A DNA stretch of 64,000 nt from Pteria penguin (lineage: Eukaryota; Mollusca; Bivalvia; Pterioida; Pteriidae): NCBI GenBank assembly GCA_035048485.1, contig CM068590.1, positions 7,925,329-7,989,328 of the forward strand, read 5' to 3'. Shown in pieces: positions 20,501-28,559 of the stretch (position 1 is its first letter; each line of letters begins with the position of its first letter). Position numbers and translations under genes: made by a program. A model generated the notes under the pieces. The model saw only the letters and a program-made list of their open reading frames with translations, did no database searches and was not told the DNA's origin.

Positions 20501-23400
20501 GGACTATTGAGATAGTAGACAACAATTTAAGGAATACTTTTCATTTGCAGATTCAGAGGTTATTTGGTGTATATATCATGATCTTAAATAATCAAATTTT
20601 CCTTTTGTAAAAAGTTTGTAATGTGATAGTGAAAACCATGTAAGAAAATCCAAAGTGTAAAGAAATATGTTATCTGCTAATCTAATGATGCATTGTGAAA
20701 ATTTGCCTTGTATGGTATTGGCAAAGAACCTGTTATTGTCATAGACCAGGTATTGCCCTACAACATTTATTTCTGGAAATCTTTGACCAAACACATAATA
20801 TTTAGTTTTAGTTTTAGAATTAATACACAAATAAATTATTGTCTAAGGAAACAATTGAAACATTGTGATACAAGTGACTTAGGTGGATTGAGACCAGCAC
20901 CCCATAGTTAAACCTGTCTGGCCATTTCCCCTCACCCAATGAAAATTGACAAAACAAAAGAAGTGAATTAGAGCCCATTTGATATATATATTCAGTGCAT
21001 CAGGTGCTGTATTTAAAATATTCGTGAAAGTCTATGATAATTGTTCCTTGCCATTGTCAGAATAATTTTATAAGCTGTAAAATCTGTGCACTAAATGCAT
21101 TTTTAGATATCCACAATGTGGTAAATTCAATGTTTGGCTCATACATATGAGTTGTGCTCAGTGCCTACATTGGGCTTGAACAGCTGTGGTCGAATAATAA
21201 TATTTCTAAATACATGAATCCCCAGTTTAAATCAATACATTGTTCTATTTTTTTCAGTTATAAATGAGTTGGATGGCTTGGCGAAAGGGAACAGAAGTGG
21301 CGATCAGGATAACGAAGATCATGCAGAGAAGGTCAAACAAAGATCTAAACAAACAGTCAAGTTTCTGGAGGCAGAATTTGAAAAGAAGAACAACCACTTG
21401 AAAGCCCAGACCTCTAAAGGCTCTACGTTAGAAACAATATCATTCAGGAGTGAAGAGAGCGATATGAAAGAAGTAAAAATAAAATTTATTACCTCTTAGT
21501 GTGTTTTAGGGATAGTTTATAATTTAATGTCCGTTTTGTTAATTGCTAAAACAGAAGTTTGGCCTTTATGTATTATTCAAGCTAAATTTCAGATCATGAA
21601 ATTGAGACATTGTTCTAAAGTGTCATGTGGTATTCTGAAATTGTTACAGTCCTGTTGATTTTCAGAGTTTCTTTAGTACATATTGAATAACTTGTATGTT
21701 GAACATTTTCAACATTCATGATATAGGTCCATAAGTAATTATACTATTGCTTTGTTGATCATGTCATCCTCCACTCTGCCTTCCAGTCTTTCATCCTTTT
21801 ATAATGTATTCCATTTTGTACTTTGTATAGTTAATTCCAAAGAAATTTTGTACTTCATGTAGTTAATTCCTAAGAAATTTTGTACTTCATATAGTTAATT
21901 CTAAAGAAATATTTAGGTAAAGAAATACCTTCATTCATGAGAACTGTTTAAGTTTGCCAAACTTTGACAACATCCACTTCATGAGAACTCTTTTGAGGGG
22001 AGATATAAAGACCCATTGAGTCTCTTGTTTCAGTCTACCTGTAGATATATTTGTTTTTAGTTACAGCACCGTATTGAGACTCATTTAGATAAGTTGAAGT
22101 TGGTGACGTTGACATTGATTTACAAGCAGAGAAAAAAAGTTTTGAAGAAGAGTAACATGTTTGAAAAAAATAGTTTGTTAAGAATTTGAATATTGATAGA
22201 AACGAGTGTTTGTTTCCTATTTTCATCATAAATGCATCTTCTTTCAGGGTAATAACGATGACTTGATCTTATCATGCTGTCTTCATTACTGCAAAGACAA
22301 AGCAAGAGAATTCATGCCAAAAGATAAAGGTAGGCCATCAGCTTGTACCATTCTTGATTCTCAGATGAAAAAGTAAAACTCCCCTGACTGGATTTTATCT
22401 TGATTGGTGAGGGAGATGACCACAATGGGAGTTGCCAAGGGATTCAAGTTCTAAAAGTATGGCAAAGCGTACAGTGTAAGGCCAAAACAGTTAGAAAATT
22501 AGTTTCTCAGGCACAGCCGCATCACTAAACTTGGCGCCTCATACAAATATCATAATGGTAAATGGTTTTCCAAATTTCCTGCATCTTTTTTTCGACCACT
22601 TTTTCAGATTTGATTTTTATGCCCCCGGATTGATAGACCTTGACAATGATGTTCACACTAAAAATAACTTTTTGGACTTTGGTGCCACCGGGAGCATTAA
22701 TGTTTCACACACTCAGCTTGTTCTTAAAAATTTTCAACCAACATTGATGTTCAGGCATGTTAAAAAGGACCAAAAACGGATATGACCCTTGTACAGATAA
22801 AGTTTCATGCAACAACAACCTCCCTTGGGAGATAAGCAATGATGTGATCTAAATCAACTTTGTCTAAGCTTTGTTAATGGCCAATTTTATCTTGGGAATG
22901 GAGATTTTTCCGAAAAGTACAAAATGTGTGTTATAAATTTGATGATAAAAAAAAAGAAGAAAAAAAACCCACCTCCCTGCGTCATAATTTGAAAGTGCCT
23001 GAGGAACTAAAGATTAATTTCATTTGGCCCAAAATTGGTTGAAAATTTGTGAAAAGTGTCATTTATTTGTTGAACTGGTATATATAATAATTATATACTG
23101 ATGTTAAAGGTCAGAGGTCAGCAAGCATTTTCACAAAGAATTGTAAGTTTTTCCATAAATTTTTACATACAGATTCGTGAAAATGCTTGTAGATCACTGA
23201 AGAATACATGTAACAAAAAGTAAGTTTGCTACTGTACATGTGGAAGAATAATTTGTTTCACTTTAACAGATGCTCCTGTTAGGCTTTATCGAGAAGTGGT
23301 ACTGCTGACAGACGATAGGAACTTACGCCTTAAAGCTCACACACACAACGTACCTGTCAAAGATGTTCCCAACTTCATCAAATGGAGTAAGGTCACCTGA
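2491..23400 (+). CDS. SMG6: SMG6 / EST1A nonsense-mediated decay endonuclease, 3' part (7 exons)
   Basis: Seven exons joined at GT-AG sites give 336 codons and a stop, preceded by two bases of a split codon. All junction phases agree. In known biology SMG6 is the PIN-domain endonuclease that cuts mRNAs near premature stop codons, together with UPF1 and the SMG proteins; it is also called telomerase-binding protein EST1A. In this fragment residues about 1-80 are the end of the EST1-type helical domain (GFVPLL, ARDCLRI, EYLCGIEPP). Residues 81-150 are acidic then Lys/Glu-rich. Residues about 160-336 are the PIN domain. Its active-site acids are D167 (VPDTN), E198/D200 (NELDGLAKG), D270 (GNNDDLILSCC) and D308 or D309 (LLTDDRNLR), matching the catalytic aspartates known in human SMG6 (D1251, D1353, D1392) with near-identical spacing. 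The stop falls just after the domain, as in animal SMG6. SMG5 is excluded because its PIN domain lacks these acids. The start codon and N-terminal exons are outside the window. Confidence 0.92.
2595..3273. other. Intron, nothing recognised
   Basis: AT-rich intron sequence after SMG6 exon a. No coding fragment, repeat family or RNA gene was recognised. Confidence 0.5.
3274..3301. repeat. 28-bp perfect palindrome
   Basis: The half-site ctatgtcataaatt is followed directly by its exact reverse complement, with no loop. A second tgtcatagcg a few bases further on partly extends the symmetry. Confidence 0.85.
3392..3500. repeat. 40-bp inverted repeat with 29-bp loop (hairpin or foldback MITE)
   Basis: The left arm 3392-3431 (starts atctgaaatgaattt) and right arm 3461-3500 (ends aaattcatttcagat) are reverse complements over 40 positions with three mismatches. 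The 29-base loop contains a smaller palindrome tttttataaaaa. The transcript would fold into a long near-perfect hairpin. Confidence 0.85.
3501..3986. other. Intron, nothing firm recognised
   Basis: No host exon is visible. A cactagaca motif at 3881 faces an inverted ggctagtg at 4525-4532 and may mark the outer limits of the hAT relic between them, but I see no target duplication. Confidence 0.4.
3987..4175 (-). pseudogene. hAT transposase C-terminal dimerisation domain, fragment
   Basis: On the minus strand, from about 4175 down to a TAG at 3987-3989, the frame reads LACKMICIPATSVSSERLFS and then AAGGTVTNLQAALDS and TCFLKQ. The block IPATS-x-x-SERxFSxAG is the hallmark of the hAT C-terminal dimerisation domain, as also seen in ZBED proteins. 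There is no ATG in this piece. An A/T run at 4171-4180 breaks continuity with anything upstream, and I see no catalytic domain nearby. It is a dead fragment sitting antisense in an SMG6 intron. Confidence 0.78.
4176..4596. other. Intron, TE-derived sequence without coding
   Basis: Contains repeated ggctagta / ctactagg motifs at about 4455-4532. These may be the subterminal part of the hAT relic to the left. No reading frame is worth reporting. Confidence 0.35.
4597..5395 (+). mobile_element. Possible Harbinger-like element relic
   Basis: The left border gcccagtttacacgatatg is echoed at about 4668 (gtttacacgatatg), and an inverted, diverged cagtgtgaac lies at about 5385. The plus-strand frame at 4742-4927 begins MDELDILAPILLIIMAG and continues with a basic RQYRRNKRKKR stretch. 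I associate this type of N-terminus with PIF/Harbinger proteins, but it stops after 61 codons and no nuclease motif follows. Weak assignment. Confidence 0.33.
5396..6380. other. Intron, nothing recognised
   Basis: No exon or RNA gene was found. The open frames at 5686-5898 and 6162-6386 lack splice context or family resemblance and are probably chance. Confidence 0.45.
6381..6534 (+). repeat. Interspersed repeat module, left piece (interrupted by retrotransposon)
   Basis: The end of this piece (accgtcggtacaaaaattt) matches 8420-8440 (ctgtcggtaccaaaatttt). The second module continues with gactttgtgaccttgacc, and sequence of that kind resumes here only after the retrotransposon, at 8293. This is the pre-insertion repeat split by the element. 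Confidence 0.55.
6645..6800. repeat. 38-bp tandem repeat, four copies, inside retrotransposon 3' region
   Basis: Copies start at 6645, 6683, 6721 and 6759 with an exact 38-base period (catgatgtacaaatacaac core), and a partial fifth begins at 6797. The copies are essentially identical, so the expansion is recent relative to the decayed reading frames beside it. Confidence 0.9.
6932..7414 (-). pseudogene. Retrotransposon RT C-terminal / thumb region, fragment
   Basis: A 160-codon minus frame. It contains QCMLIGTSQKL, LLGVTINENLTWSVHI and FNAIIFPHLNHCCTVWG, all typical of the segment after the RT catalytic core in Jockey/CR1-type elements. Stop codons and a frame change separate it from the RT core at 7440-7790. 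Confidence 0.75.
7440..7790 (-). pseudogene. Retrotransposon reverse transcriptase core, fragment
   Basis: A 116-codon minus frame with recognisable RT blocks: motif A region FIDFSKAFHTVNH (the second conserved Asp of the usual AFD is His here), motif B GVPRVSILGPLFF (Arg-Val where Gln-Gly is usual) and motif C YADDT. The substitutions in A and B, together with the frame breaks, indicate an inactive copy. Confidence 0.82.
8043..8292 (-). pseudogene. Retrotransposon RT N-terminal part, fragment
   Basis: The minus frame contains FLKKEIRAMSNAKATGLNEI and then SVKFLK, the usual N-terminal RT block (K-A-x-G-x-D/N-x-I). It ends at a stop at 8043. The first codons of the longer open frame (8293-8315) belong to the flanking repeat module, not to the element. 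The segment 7791-8042 continues the RT (VTPLYKSGDAF, VLPVISKIIERH, HQSGFRPKHS) in a different frame. Confidence 0.7.
8293..8470 (+). repeat. Interspersed repeat module, right piece
   Basis: Resumes the module interrupted at 6534 and includes a second copy of the ctgtcggtaccaaaatttt block before gactttgtgaccttgacc. It ends close to the acceptor of SMG6 exon b. Confidence 0.5.
8484..8660 (+). CDS. SMG6: SMG6 exon b
   Basis: The acceptor is tttcattgcag and the donor is gag|gtatat. The exon has 177 bases, exactly 59 codons, phase 0 at both ends. It encodes ARDCLRIDTLQLFGEYLCGIEPPML, the final helices of the EST1-type domain (split here as ARDCLRIDTLQLF and GEYLCGIEPPML). A Ser/Asp-rich acidic stretch (SSDYSEDQQSDLPSDTDE) that starts the linker follows. 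The intron downstream is 6.8 kb and contains the three-level transposon nest and a second Helentron-like element. Confidence 0.9.
8661..9203. repeat. Intron with short degenerate tandem duplications
   Basis: A 56-base block at 8698-8753 (tttgcttgtcacagctac) recurs at 8767-8822, a 69-base period. From about 8840 to 9010 a looser unit with accatgtc / gtcatgt and cagaggt repeats three to four times. The plus frame through 8825 is only the run-on of SMG6 exon b past its donor. Confidence 0.6.
9377..9554 (-). pseudogene. Acidic C-terminal open segment in the outer element
   Basis: An ATG-less minus frame of about 58 codons, rich in Glu, Ser and Asp (TLESDKSDIHSESDSK, ENENHITQIVYEIERE), ending at a TAA at 9377-9379. 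Just upstream on the same strand is an acceptor-like ttctttgaccag. It could be the last exon of a transposon protein or chance. No family was recognised. Confidence 0.28.
9863..12367 (+). mobile_element. Helentron-like non-autonomous element, full-length, innermost of nest
   Basis: The 5' end is a long hairpin, agctcacctgagcc-aaa-ggctcaagtgagct (14-bp stem, one mismatch, 9863-9893), directly after a T run. The 3' end has the inverted motif ctcaggtgagc (12329-12339), a perfect hairpin aggcccacttgggcct (12345-12360) and cttgttt. The interior is modular: a block of about 430-490 bases with aactt-ttctccagaacaac and gtggcgccacc / gggtaccctc recurs near 9925, 10430 and 11240, with a chimeric piece at 10920-11240. 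No protein is encoded. The 3' part is almost identical to 1-703. Confidence 0.72.
10896..10915 (+). repeat. Run of 20 G
   Basis: Twenty consecutive G inside the Helentron-like element, with a second run of 13 G at 11220-11232 at the matching place in a later module. Likely length-variable and a potential quadruplex; also a possible sequencing or assembly weak point. Confidence 0.9.
13082..13262 (+). repeat. Interspersed repeat module, copy 1
   Basis: Shares cgcaacttctcct, aggattttaatgaaact, aaagatcaca and aggtgtgcatat with 15188-15320, and ends gagttatgacccttggact. The same closing phrase appears at about 19799. Together with the copy at 15180 it flanks the element 13267-15163. Confidence 0.6.
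13267..15163 (+). mobile_element. Helentron-like element carrying an internal satellite
   Basis: The 5' end after a T run is a hairpin, agctctactggt-ctcg-accagtcgagct (12-bp stem, one mismatch, 13267-13294). The 3' end has the inverted motif cagtagagct (15128-15137), a perfect hairpin agtctcgacagagact (15140-15155) and tctggttt. The arrangement is the same as in 9863-12367 although the sequences differ. The interior is almost entirely a tandem array (13330-15080). The layout resembles the bivalve pearl elements, which are non-autonomous Helentrons with central tandem repeats (recalled, not checked). Confidence 0.65.
13330..15080 (+). repeat. 146-bp tandem repeat, about 12 copies, alternating as a 291-bp dimer
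   Basis: The phrase taattatggtctca occurs at about 13541, 13686, 13832, 13977, 14123, 14269, 14415, 14561, 14706 and 14852, a period of 145-146. From 13832 two subtypes alternate strictly: one with catgtttggtatgtgat and catgtataattttgg, the other with tttgttggataggtggt and catgtgcaattttgg. The many short open frames here on both strands are repeat artefacts. Confidence 0.9.
15180..15320 (+). repeat. Interspersed repeat module, copy 2
   Basis: Diverged copy of 13130-13262 on the other side of the Helentron-like element, in the same orientation. It ends about 160 bases before SMG6 exon c. Confidence 0.55.
15479..15631 (+). CDS. SMG6: SMG6 exon c (acidic / coiled-coil linker)
   Basis: The acceptor is ttgtaccttacag and the donor is gag|gtgggt. 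The exon has 153 bases, 51 codons, phase 0 at both ends. It starts with an Asp/Glu-rich run (VVIESDEEL) and continues as a charged, probably helical segment (MLRLKKEELRKREEQQ). In animal SMG6 an acidic and then Lys/Glu-rich linker precedes the PIN domain, so position and composition both fit. A phase-0 micro-exon between this exon and the next could be missed without RNA data. Confidence 0.85.
15668..16927 (-). mobile_element. pogo/Tigger-like DNA element relic with TA flanks
   Basis: The left end TA-caatggattccgttt (TA at 15666) and the right end, read in reverse as TA-cagtgaacttcatttt (TA at 16928), are diverged inverted repeats, matching at about 19 of 27 positions with mostly transition differences. 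TA target duplication and CAGTG-type ends are typical of pogo/Tigger elements. Repeated tatcagataa motifs lie just inside both ends. The minus-strand frames inside (next entry) may be transposase remains. Confidence 0.6.
15959..16406 (-). pseudogene. Unrecognised coding remnant in the pogo-like element
   Basis: Two overlapping minus frames (16406-16119 and 16153-15959) appear to be one reading frame broken by a shift near 16140: the first ends around HINDFICNDDVTV and the second continues QCHSVSADCAQTASM. A phrase FFRKAGFIL resembles the C-RKAGF segment found late in Tigger transposases. No DDE catalytic block was seen. It is decayed; the transposase identity is a guess from context. Confidence 0.35.
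16930..17610. other. Intron, nothing recognised
   Basis: AT-rich sequence in the intron between SMG6 exons c and d. No features seen. Confidence 0.5.
17611..17960 (+). repeat. 70-bp tandem repeat, five copies
   Basis: Copies start at 17611, 17681, 17751, 17821 and 17891 with an exact 70-base period and only single-base differences (for example gcatatg, ccatatg, ccagatg). Each copy contains ctttctaccatccag|gtg, a splice-acceptor-like motif on the SMG6 strand. Confidence 0.95.
18152..18640 (-). mobile_element. Second copy of the CTGGAGCCCGTTTCA element, inverted and 3'-incomplete
   Basis: Begins ggagcctgtttcatcaaca, a terminal repeat like that of 9662 and 12918. Its body is the reverse complement of 12470-12910: compare ggatcctt/aaggatcc, the gcatgcat block, agtcaggcggatc, gagaatccttcctc and tctagtataataatgta. 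The match is lost at about 18640, and no closing terminal repeat is present. Confidence 0.7.
18733..18966 (+). pseudogene. Myb/SANT-like DNA-binding domain fragment
   Basis: A 77-codon frame with RKPNFSSEKVEILIPNV followed by a Trp/Lys-rich stretch ending KQKEWSIITEKY. This resembles the Myb/SANT-like domain (RKxNFs-x-E-x-x-x-L-x-x-x-V … K-x-x-W-x-x-I) found in Harbinger-associated and NAIF1/MSANTD proteins. The middle of the domain looks shortened. No splice sites tie it to SMG6, so a transposon relic is the likeliest source. Confidence 0.4.
19132..20065. other. Intron with one interspersed module
   Basis: Between 19640 and 19830 there is a module with tctgtctgtccatctgttt and the closing phrase gagttatgaccctttgact, as at 13240. 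Otherwise nothing was recognised. Confidence 0.45.
20066..20216 (+). CDS. SMG6: SMG6 exon d (start of PIN domain)
   Basis: The acceptor is ctcttttacag. The donor is the second of two overlapping GTAG sites (ccactcgtag|gtaggtc), chosen because only this site keeps the frame into the next exon; cutting four bases earlier would create an immediate stop (tta taa). The exon holds 50 codons plus one base. It encodes the first PIN strand and helix: IFLVPDTNCFIDHFVSM, with the first catalytic aspartate in VPDTN, and then FTVVVPLV. Confidence 0.93.
20217..21257. other. Intron, nothing recognised
   Basis: Intron between SMG6 exons d and e. The short frames on both strands here (20576-20911) have no recognisable content. 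Confidence 0.5.
21258..21472 (+). CDS. SMG6: SMG6 exon e (PIN domain, middle)
   Basis: The acceptor is atttttttcag and the donor is gaa|gtaaaa. Two bases complete a valine codon and 71 codons follow. It opens with INELDGLAKGN, the second conserved acidic motif of the PIN fold. A basic helical region follows (VKQRSKQTVKFLEAEFEKK), then TLETISFRSEE, where animal SMG6 proteins have a closely similar phrase. It ends in phase 0. Confidence 0.93.
21473..22247 (+). other. Intron with a 32-bp triplication and a Helentron-like 3' end
   Basis: Three copies of a 32-base unit (attttgtacttcatatag core) start at 21813, 21845 and 21877. At 22009-22030 a hairpin agacccattgagtct (7-bp stem, one mismatch) is followed by cttgttt. 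This is the same hairpin-plus-CTTGTTT ending seen at 681-703 and 12345-12367. I could not find a matching 5' end, so only the terminus is claimed. Confidence 0.45.
22248..22329 (+). CDS. SMG6: SMG6 exon f (PIN domain, GNNDD motif)
   Basis: The acceptor is catcttctttcag and the donor is aaag|gtaggc. The exon has 82 bases, 27 codons plus one base. It encodes GNNDDLILSCCLHYCKDKAR, carrying the third catalytic aspartate (first D of NNDD). This is the most strongly conserved SMG6 signature seen in the window. Confidence 0.95.
22330..23269. other. Intron with a small MITE-like piece
   Basis: At about 22618-22700 tttatgcccccgg is followed by an inverted, imperfect ccgggagcattaa about 65 bases later, suggesting a short TIR element. 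The open frame at 22531-22785 runs through it and is probably chance. Nothing else was recognised. Confidence 0.4.
23270..23400 (+). CDS. SMG6: SMG6 exon g (terminal, PIN domain end and stop)
   Basis: The acceptor is tttcactttaacag. Two bases complete an aspartate codon; 42 codons and TGA (23398-23400) follow. It encodes VRLYREVVLLTDDRNLRLKA, with the last catalytic acid in the TDDRN motif, and ends VPNFIKWSKVT. This is the expected C-terminus for SMG6, whose PIN domain sits at the very end of the protein. Confidence 0.95.
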
Positions 23401-24023
23401 AGCCCTGACATTCAGCAGCTAGCATGGAATATATGACCAACTGCATGATCATGAAGTAGTCGGAGCCTAGCGGAGAAGGAAGGTGTACATACTGTCCTTA
23501 CTCATCTAGAAATTCAAAGTTCCAAGACATGGTCAACTCTAACCGAAAGCACCCATTTACTGGATGCCATTTTGGTGATATTTTCTACTACAAGAGATGT
23601 TTGAAATTCAAATTCAATATTACCTGGGAAATGTGTAGACAGCTCGTAGAACAGGAAAGTTTTGATTCACGTTTGCTCGTCTATAGTTATCCCAGTGGAG
23701 TGTTTATTTGCTGTATAGCTTTTCCACATTTGTGTGAAGAAATGCATCTTCATATCCCATTTGAAAATGGTTGATAAAGATCTGCACAGCGTGTTCATAT
23801 TGCACACATGCTGTAATGGATTTATCTATATTGTGTAATATATACTGTGTCATACGTGAACTGCATTGACAGTGTGTATTTTAGACTGGTATAGACAGTG
23901 AGTTTTGTATTTCATGTGACAATTGCATATTATCTTGACTGAAATGACAGTTTCTGTACGTCTGAAACATAACATAGCTGCATTTACATAATAAATTGTT
24001 CTGACAATGCGAAAGGAAATAAA
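23401..24023 (+). other. SMG6: Probable SMG6 3' untranslated region
   Basis: Sequence after the stop with no splice-consistent coding. Two AATAAA polyadenylation signals lie close together at 23990-23995 and 24018-24023, about 600 bases after the stop. Either would end the transcript before the tandem arrays begin. A further AATAAA at 27605-27610 would give a 3'UTR spanning the 44-bp array; I consider that less likely. Confidence 0.5.
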
Positions 24024-24721
24024 TGCCTGGATTCAGTATTTGAAATTTCTGGAATGTAAGATGGATCTGCATTCATTACCATTTGAAATCTGGATGATGA
24101 AAGTGTTTGAAATTATCTGGATTTACCATTGAGATGTATCTGGTTTTATCTGAAAATATTTGGTGATAAAAAAGGAAGACTTGGATTTATCAGAAATAAG
24201 CTTTAAGAAAGAGAAGAATGATTAAGCTACAGGACAACGCTCACAACAGTCTCTGTAGTCATTACTATAGCTTTATCTCTACTCAGAAGAAACAAAATAA
24301 TTTTGTTACATTTTGTACCTACCATTTTAGGATGGTATGTGTGAAGAAATGAAGAAAGATATATTGAAATGATCATTCCTAGAATTTCTATACTTCTCTA
24401 CAATTTCATGTATAAATATGTCTACTTTTATGGATAAATTCCTATAGTCTTTTGTCATGTCTGCCTTTTTAGCTAGCTATGTGGGCATATTGTTTTAGGA
24501 GAGTATTTTGGGTCTTTCAAAGTCAAAACTACTTTTTATGCTTTTTTACCCACCTCTTGAGCTTTTTATTTTTACCTTTTCATTACTAATGGTTTTCTTA
24601 GATAAAGAGGTTTTCATGTCACTTGTTTTCATATTTGTAACCAATTTTGATATTTGGTAAAGAACTTGTTTAAAAAGGAATAGATATTTATGTTATGCTG
24701 TTCTACTCATGATTATACCCT
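24024..24721. other. Intergenic or distal 3'UTR, nothing recognised
   Basis: AT-rich sequence between the likely polyadenylation signals and the 44-bp array. Confidence 0.5.
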
Positions 24722-26290
24722 TCTGTAATGACAAGGCATTTGATACCTGACCTGATGACACCTGTACTACAGCGAGAAACCAGTTGAAATCTTCCCTGAT
24801 GACACCTTTACTACAGCGACAAAGCATTTGATACCTTCCCTGATGACACCTGTACTACAGCAACAAACCAATTGAAACCTTACCTGATTACACCCCTACC
24901 ACAGCGACAAACCAGTTGATACCTTACCTGATTACACCCCTACCACAGCGAGAAACCAGTTGATACCTTACCTGATTACACCCCTACCACAGCCACAAAC
25001 CAGTTGATACCTTACCTGATTACACCCCTACCACAGCCACAAACCAGTTGATACCTTACCTGATTACACCCCTACTACAGCCACAAACCAGTTGATACCT
25101 TACCTGATTACACCCCTACCACAGCCACAAACCAGTTGATACCTTACCTGATTACACCCCTACCACAGCCACAAACCAGTTGATACCTTACCTGATTACA
25201 CCCCTACTACAGTGACAAACCAGTTGATACCTTACCTGATTACACCCCTACCACAGCCACAAACCAGTTGATACCTTACCTGATTTGACCCCTACCACAG
25301 CCACAAACCAGTTGATACCTTACCTGATTACACCCCTACCACAGCGACAAACCAGTTGATACCTTACCTGATTACACCCCTAATACAGTGACAAACCAGT
25401 TGATACCTTACCTGATTTCACCCCTACCACAGCCACAAACCAGTTGATACCTTACCTGATTACACCCCTACCACAGCCACAAACCAGTTGATACCTTACC
25501 TGATTACACCCCTACTACAGCCACAAACCAGTTGATACCTTACCTGATTACACCCCTAATACAGCGACAAACCAGTTGATACCTTACCTGATTACACCCC
25601 TACCACAGCCACAAACCAGTTGATACCTTACCTGATTACACCCCTACTACAGTGACAAACCAGTTGAAATCTTACCTGATTACACCCCTACTACAGCGAG
25701 AAACCAGTTGATACTTTACCTGATTACACCCCTACTACAGCGACAAACCAGTTGATACCTTACCTGATTACACCCCTACCACAGTGACAAACCAGTTGAT
25801 ACCTTACCTGATTACACCCCTACCACAGCCACAAACCAATTGATACCTTACCTGATTACACCCCTACCACAGTGACAAACCAGTTGAAATCTTACCTGAT
25901 TACACCCCTACTACAGCGAGAAACCAGTTGATACCTTACCTGATTACACCCCTACTACAGCGACAAACCAGTTGATACCTTACCTGATTACACCCCTACT
26001 ACAGCGACAAACCAGTTGATACCTTACCTGATTACACTGCTTCTACAGCCACAAATCAGTTGATACCTTACCTGATTACACCCCTACTACAGCGACAAAC
26101 CAGTTGATACCTTACCTGATTACACTGCTTCTACAGCCACAAATCAGTTGATACCTTACCTGATTACACCCCTACTACAGCGACAAACCAGTTGAAACCT
26201 GACATCATTATACCCTCACTGAAGCAACACCACCAGTTAATACATTACATGCTTTCACCCTGACTACAGCTACTAAGTAGCTGATACCTT
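24722..26290. repeat. 44-bp tandem array, about 34 copies
   Basis: The unit contains cagttgataccttacctg and attacacccctaccacag. The phrase gttgatacc falls at 24915, 24959 and 25003, a 44-base period that holds to about 26200. The first two or three copies (from 24722) and the last two (to 26290) are degenerate. Variation is concentrated at the accacagc / actacagtg positions. The period is not a multiple of three and no long frame exists. Confidence 0.95.
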
Positions 26291-26740
26291 ACACTCTAAT
26301 TTCCTAAAAATTTGCAGTAAAGAGATTTGGAACGTAGATACATGTAACAATATACATTGTAGAAATGTTCAGAAATGTTCAGAATGATTATTTATTTTGC
26401 TCATTTCGTCTGATCATTGATTTTCACTATAAACAGATGTAGATATGTATATACTTATATAAAGGCTATACTGTGGATTTGGTCATGTCACATCATTGTA
26501 GCAGTTGTTATATAGACATTCAGTACTATTGGTCAGGGAGTGAACCTTGCTGACAGGAATGTCTTTGTGCACTCTATCTGTTTTAACAATTTTTATTTGT
26601 TTTCCTCTATTTCCTTTACAACAGGAAATTGCTTTAGCAATGTGTCTATACTGTTCTTGCATTATCAGGTGAAGTTATGTATGCAAGATGACCTACAGCT
26701 CAAGTGATCAAAGTGTGGTTCGTGGTCAGTGTATTATTGT
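26291..26740. other. Spacer between arrays, nothing recognised
   Basis: AT-rich spacer of about 450 bases without genes or repeats. Confidence 0.5.
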
Positions 26741-27300
26741 CAAGAGATTGGTTCCTGCTCTGTTTTTAAGGCTTTCAGATTGCTTCCAGGTCCATGTGTT
26801 AAAGATAAGAGATCGGTTCTTTAGTTAAGAGATTGGTTCTTGGTCAGTGTATTATAGATTAAGAGATTGGTTCCTGAATTAAGAGGTTGGTTCCTGGTTA
26901 GTGTGTTATAGAGAAGAGATTGGCTACTTAGTTGAGATATTGGTTCCTGGTCATTGTGTTAGAACAAGAAATTAGTTCATAAGTCAAGAAATTGGTTCCT
27001 GGTCAATGTGTTATGGATAAGAGATTGGTTTCTTTGCTTAGAGATTGGTTCTTGGTCAGTGTGTTAGGAATAAGAGATTGGTTTCTTTGTTTAGAGATTG
27101 GTTTCTGGCCAGTTTATTATGGATAAGAGATTGGTTCCTGGTCAGCTTGTTATTGTTTAGAGATTGGTTCCTGTTCAGTGTGTTATCAATAAGAGATTCG
27201 TAATTGGTTTGTTTGTAATGGTTTAAAGATGAGTTTCTGGTAAGTTTGTTAAGGATAAGATTTAATTCTGGTCCGTGTACTATGGTTAAGAAATTGTACA
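26741..27300. repeat. Degenerate tandem array, period about 33-40 bp
   Basis: An irregular series of agagattggttcctggtca followed by gtgtgttatggata, about 14-16 copies with variable spacing. The 93-codon minus frame at 27056-27337 is made of this repeat (repeated NQSL phrases) and is not a gene. Confidence 0.8.
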
Positions 27301-27730
27301 GGACTTCCAAGCACTTCATATATTGAAGATTGCTCAAGTGTTATTTAAACCTTATTAAACTTGTGTATTTTCATAAAAAATGAAGAGAAATGATATGTTT
27401 TGTAATTTATGATAAATGGTCCTATTCTGATGGTATATGACCTGATTTTTAATGCTACATACCTTGTTTGTATTGTAGTTATCCAGATATTGTTCTGCTG
27501 TTTTGTTTTGAGTCACAATAAGTAGAAACTCTCAACTTAATTTTTAACATGTATTTCTGTTGGGACATTTGATTGGCTAAGCATTGAATTTATACCCATA
27601 TATCAATAAAATTTACTAACAGATTTTCACTTTTATGGTTATGAGCATGAAGAAATACAGATAAAAGAGTTTTGATGATATGTCTGTGAGGCAACTCTGC
27701 TTACATGAATTTATATGTTGTGTCTGGTTT
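27301..27730. other. Spacer, nothing recognised
   Basis: About 430 bases of non-repetitive AT-rich sequence with an AATAAA at 27605-27610. No gene seen. Confidence 0.5.
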
Positions 27731-28559
27731 GTCTGTCAGGTAGGAGTGTGGCATATGTCAGGTAGGAGTCACACTTTGTGTGGTGTCTGTCACGTAGGAG
27801 TCACACTGTGTGGCATCTGTCAGGTAGGAGTCACACTTTGTGTGGTGTCTGTCACATAGGAGTCACACTGTATGGCATCTGTCAGGTAAGAGTCACACTT
27901 TGTGTGGTGTCCGTCTGGTAGGATTCATACATTGTGTGGCATCTGTTAGGTAGAATTCACATTGTGTGGTGTCTGTCAGGTAGGAGTGACACTGTGTGGT
28001 GCTTGTCAGGTAGCAGTGACACTGTGTGGTGTCTGTCAAATACGAATCACAATGTGTGGTGTCTGTCAAGTAGAAAAACCACATTGTGTGGCATCTGTCA
28101 GGTAGGAGTCACAATGTGTGGTGTCTGTCAAGTAGGAAAAACACATTGTGTTGCATCTGTCAGGTAGGAGTCACACTTTGTGGTGTCTGTCAAGTAGGAG
28201 TCTCACTGTGTGGTGTCTGTGAAGTACGAGTCCAACTGTGTGTTGTCTGTGAGGTAGGAGTCACACTTTGTGGTGTCTATCAAGTAGGAGTCTCACTGTG
28301 TGGTGTCTCAAGTAGGAGTCACATTGTGTGGTGTCTGTCAGGTAGGAGTCACACTTTGTGGTGTCTGTCAGGTAGGAGTCACAGTGTGTGGTGTCTGTCA
28401 GGTAGGAGTCACAATGTGTGGTGTCTGTCAAGTAGGAAAAACACATTGTGTGGCATCTGTCAGGTAGGAGTCACACTTTGTGGTGTCTGTCAAGTAGGAG
28501 TCTCACAGTGTGGTGTCTGTAAAGTAGGAGTCACATTGTGTGGTGTCTGTCAGGTAGGA

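Noticed and set aside
23529..23774. 81-codon plus frame after the SMG6 stop
   Set aside because: It lies in the presumed 3'UTR, and the SMG6 protein is already complete at the expected C-terminus.
27056..27337. 93-codon Asn/Leu-rich minus-strand frame
   Set aside because: Made of the degenerate 33-40-bp array; no support outside it.
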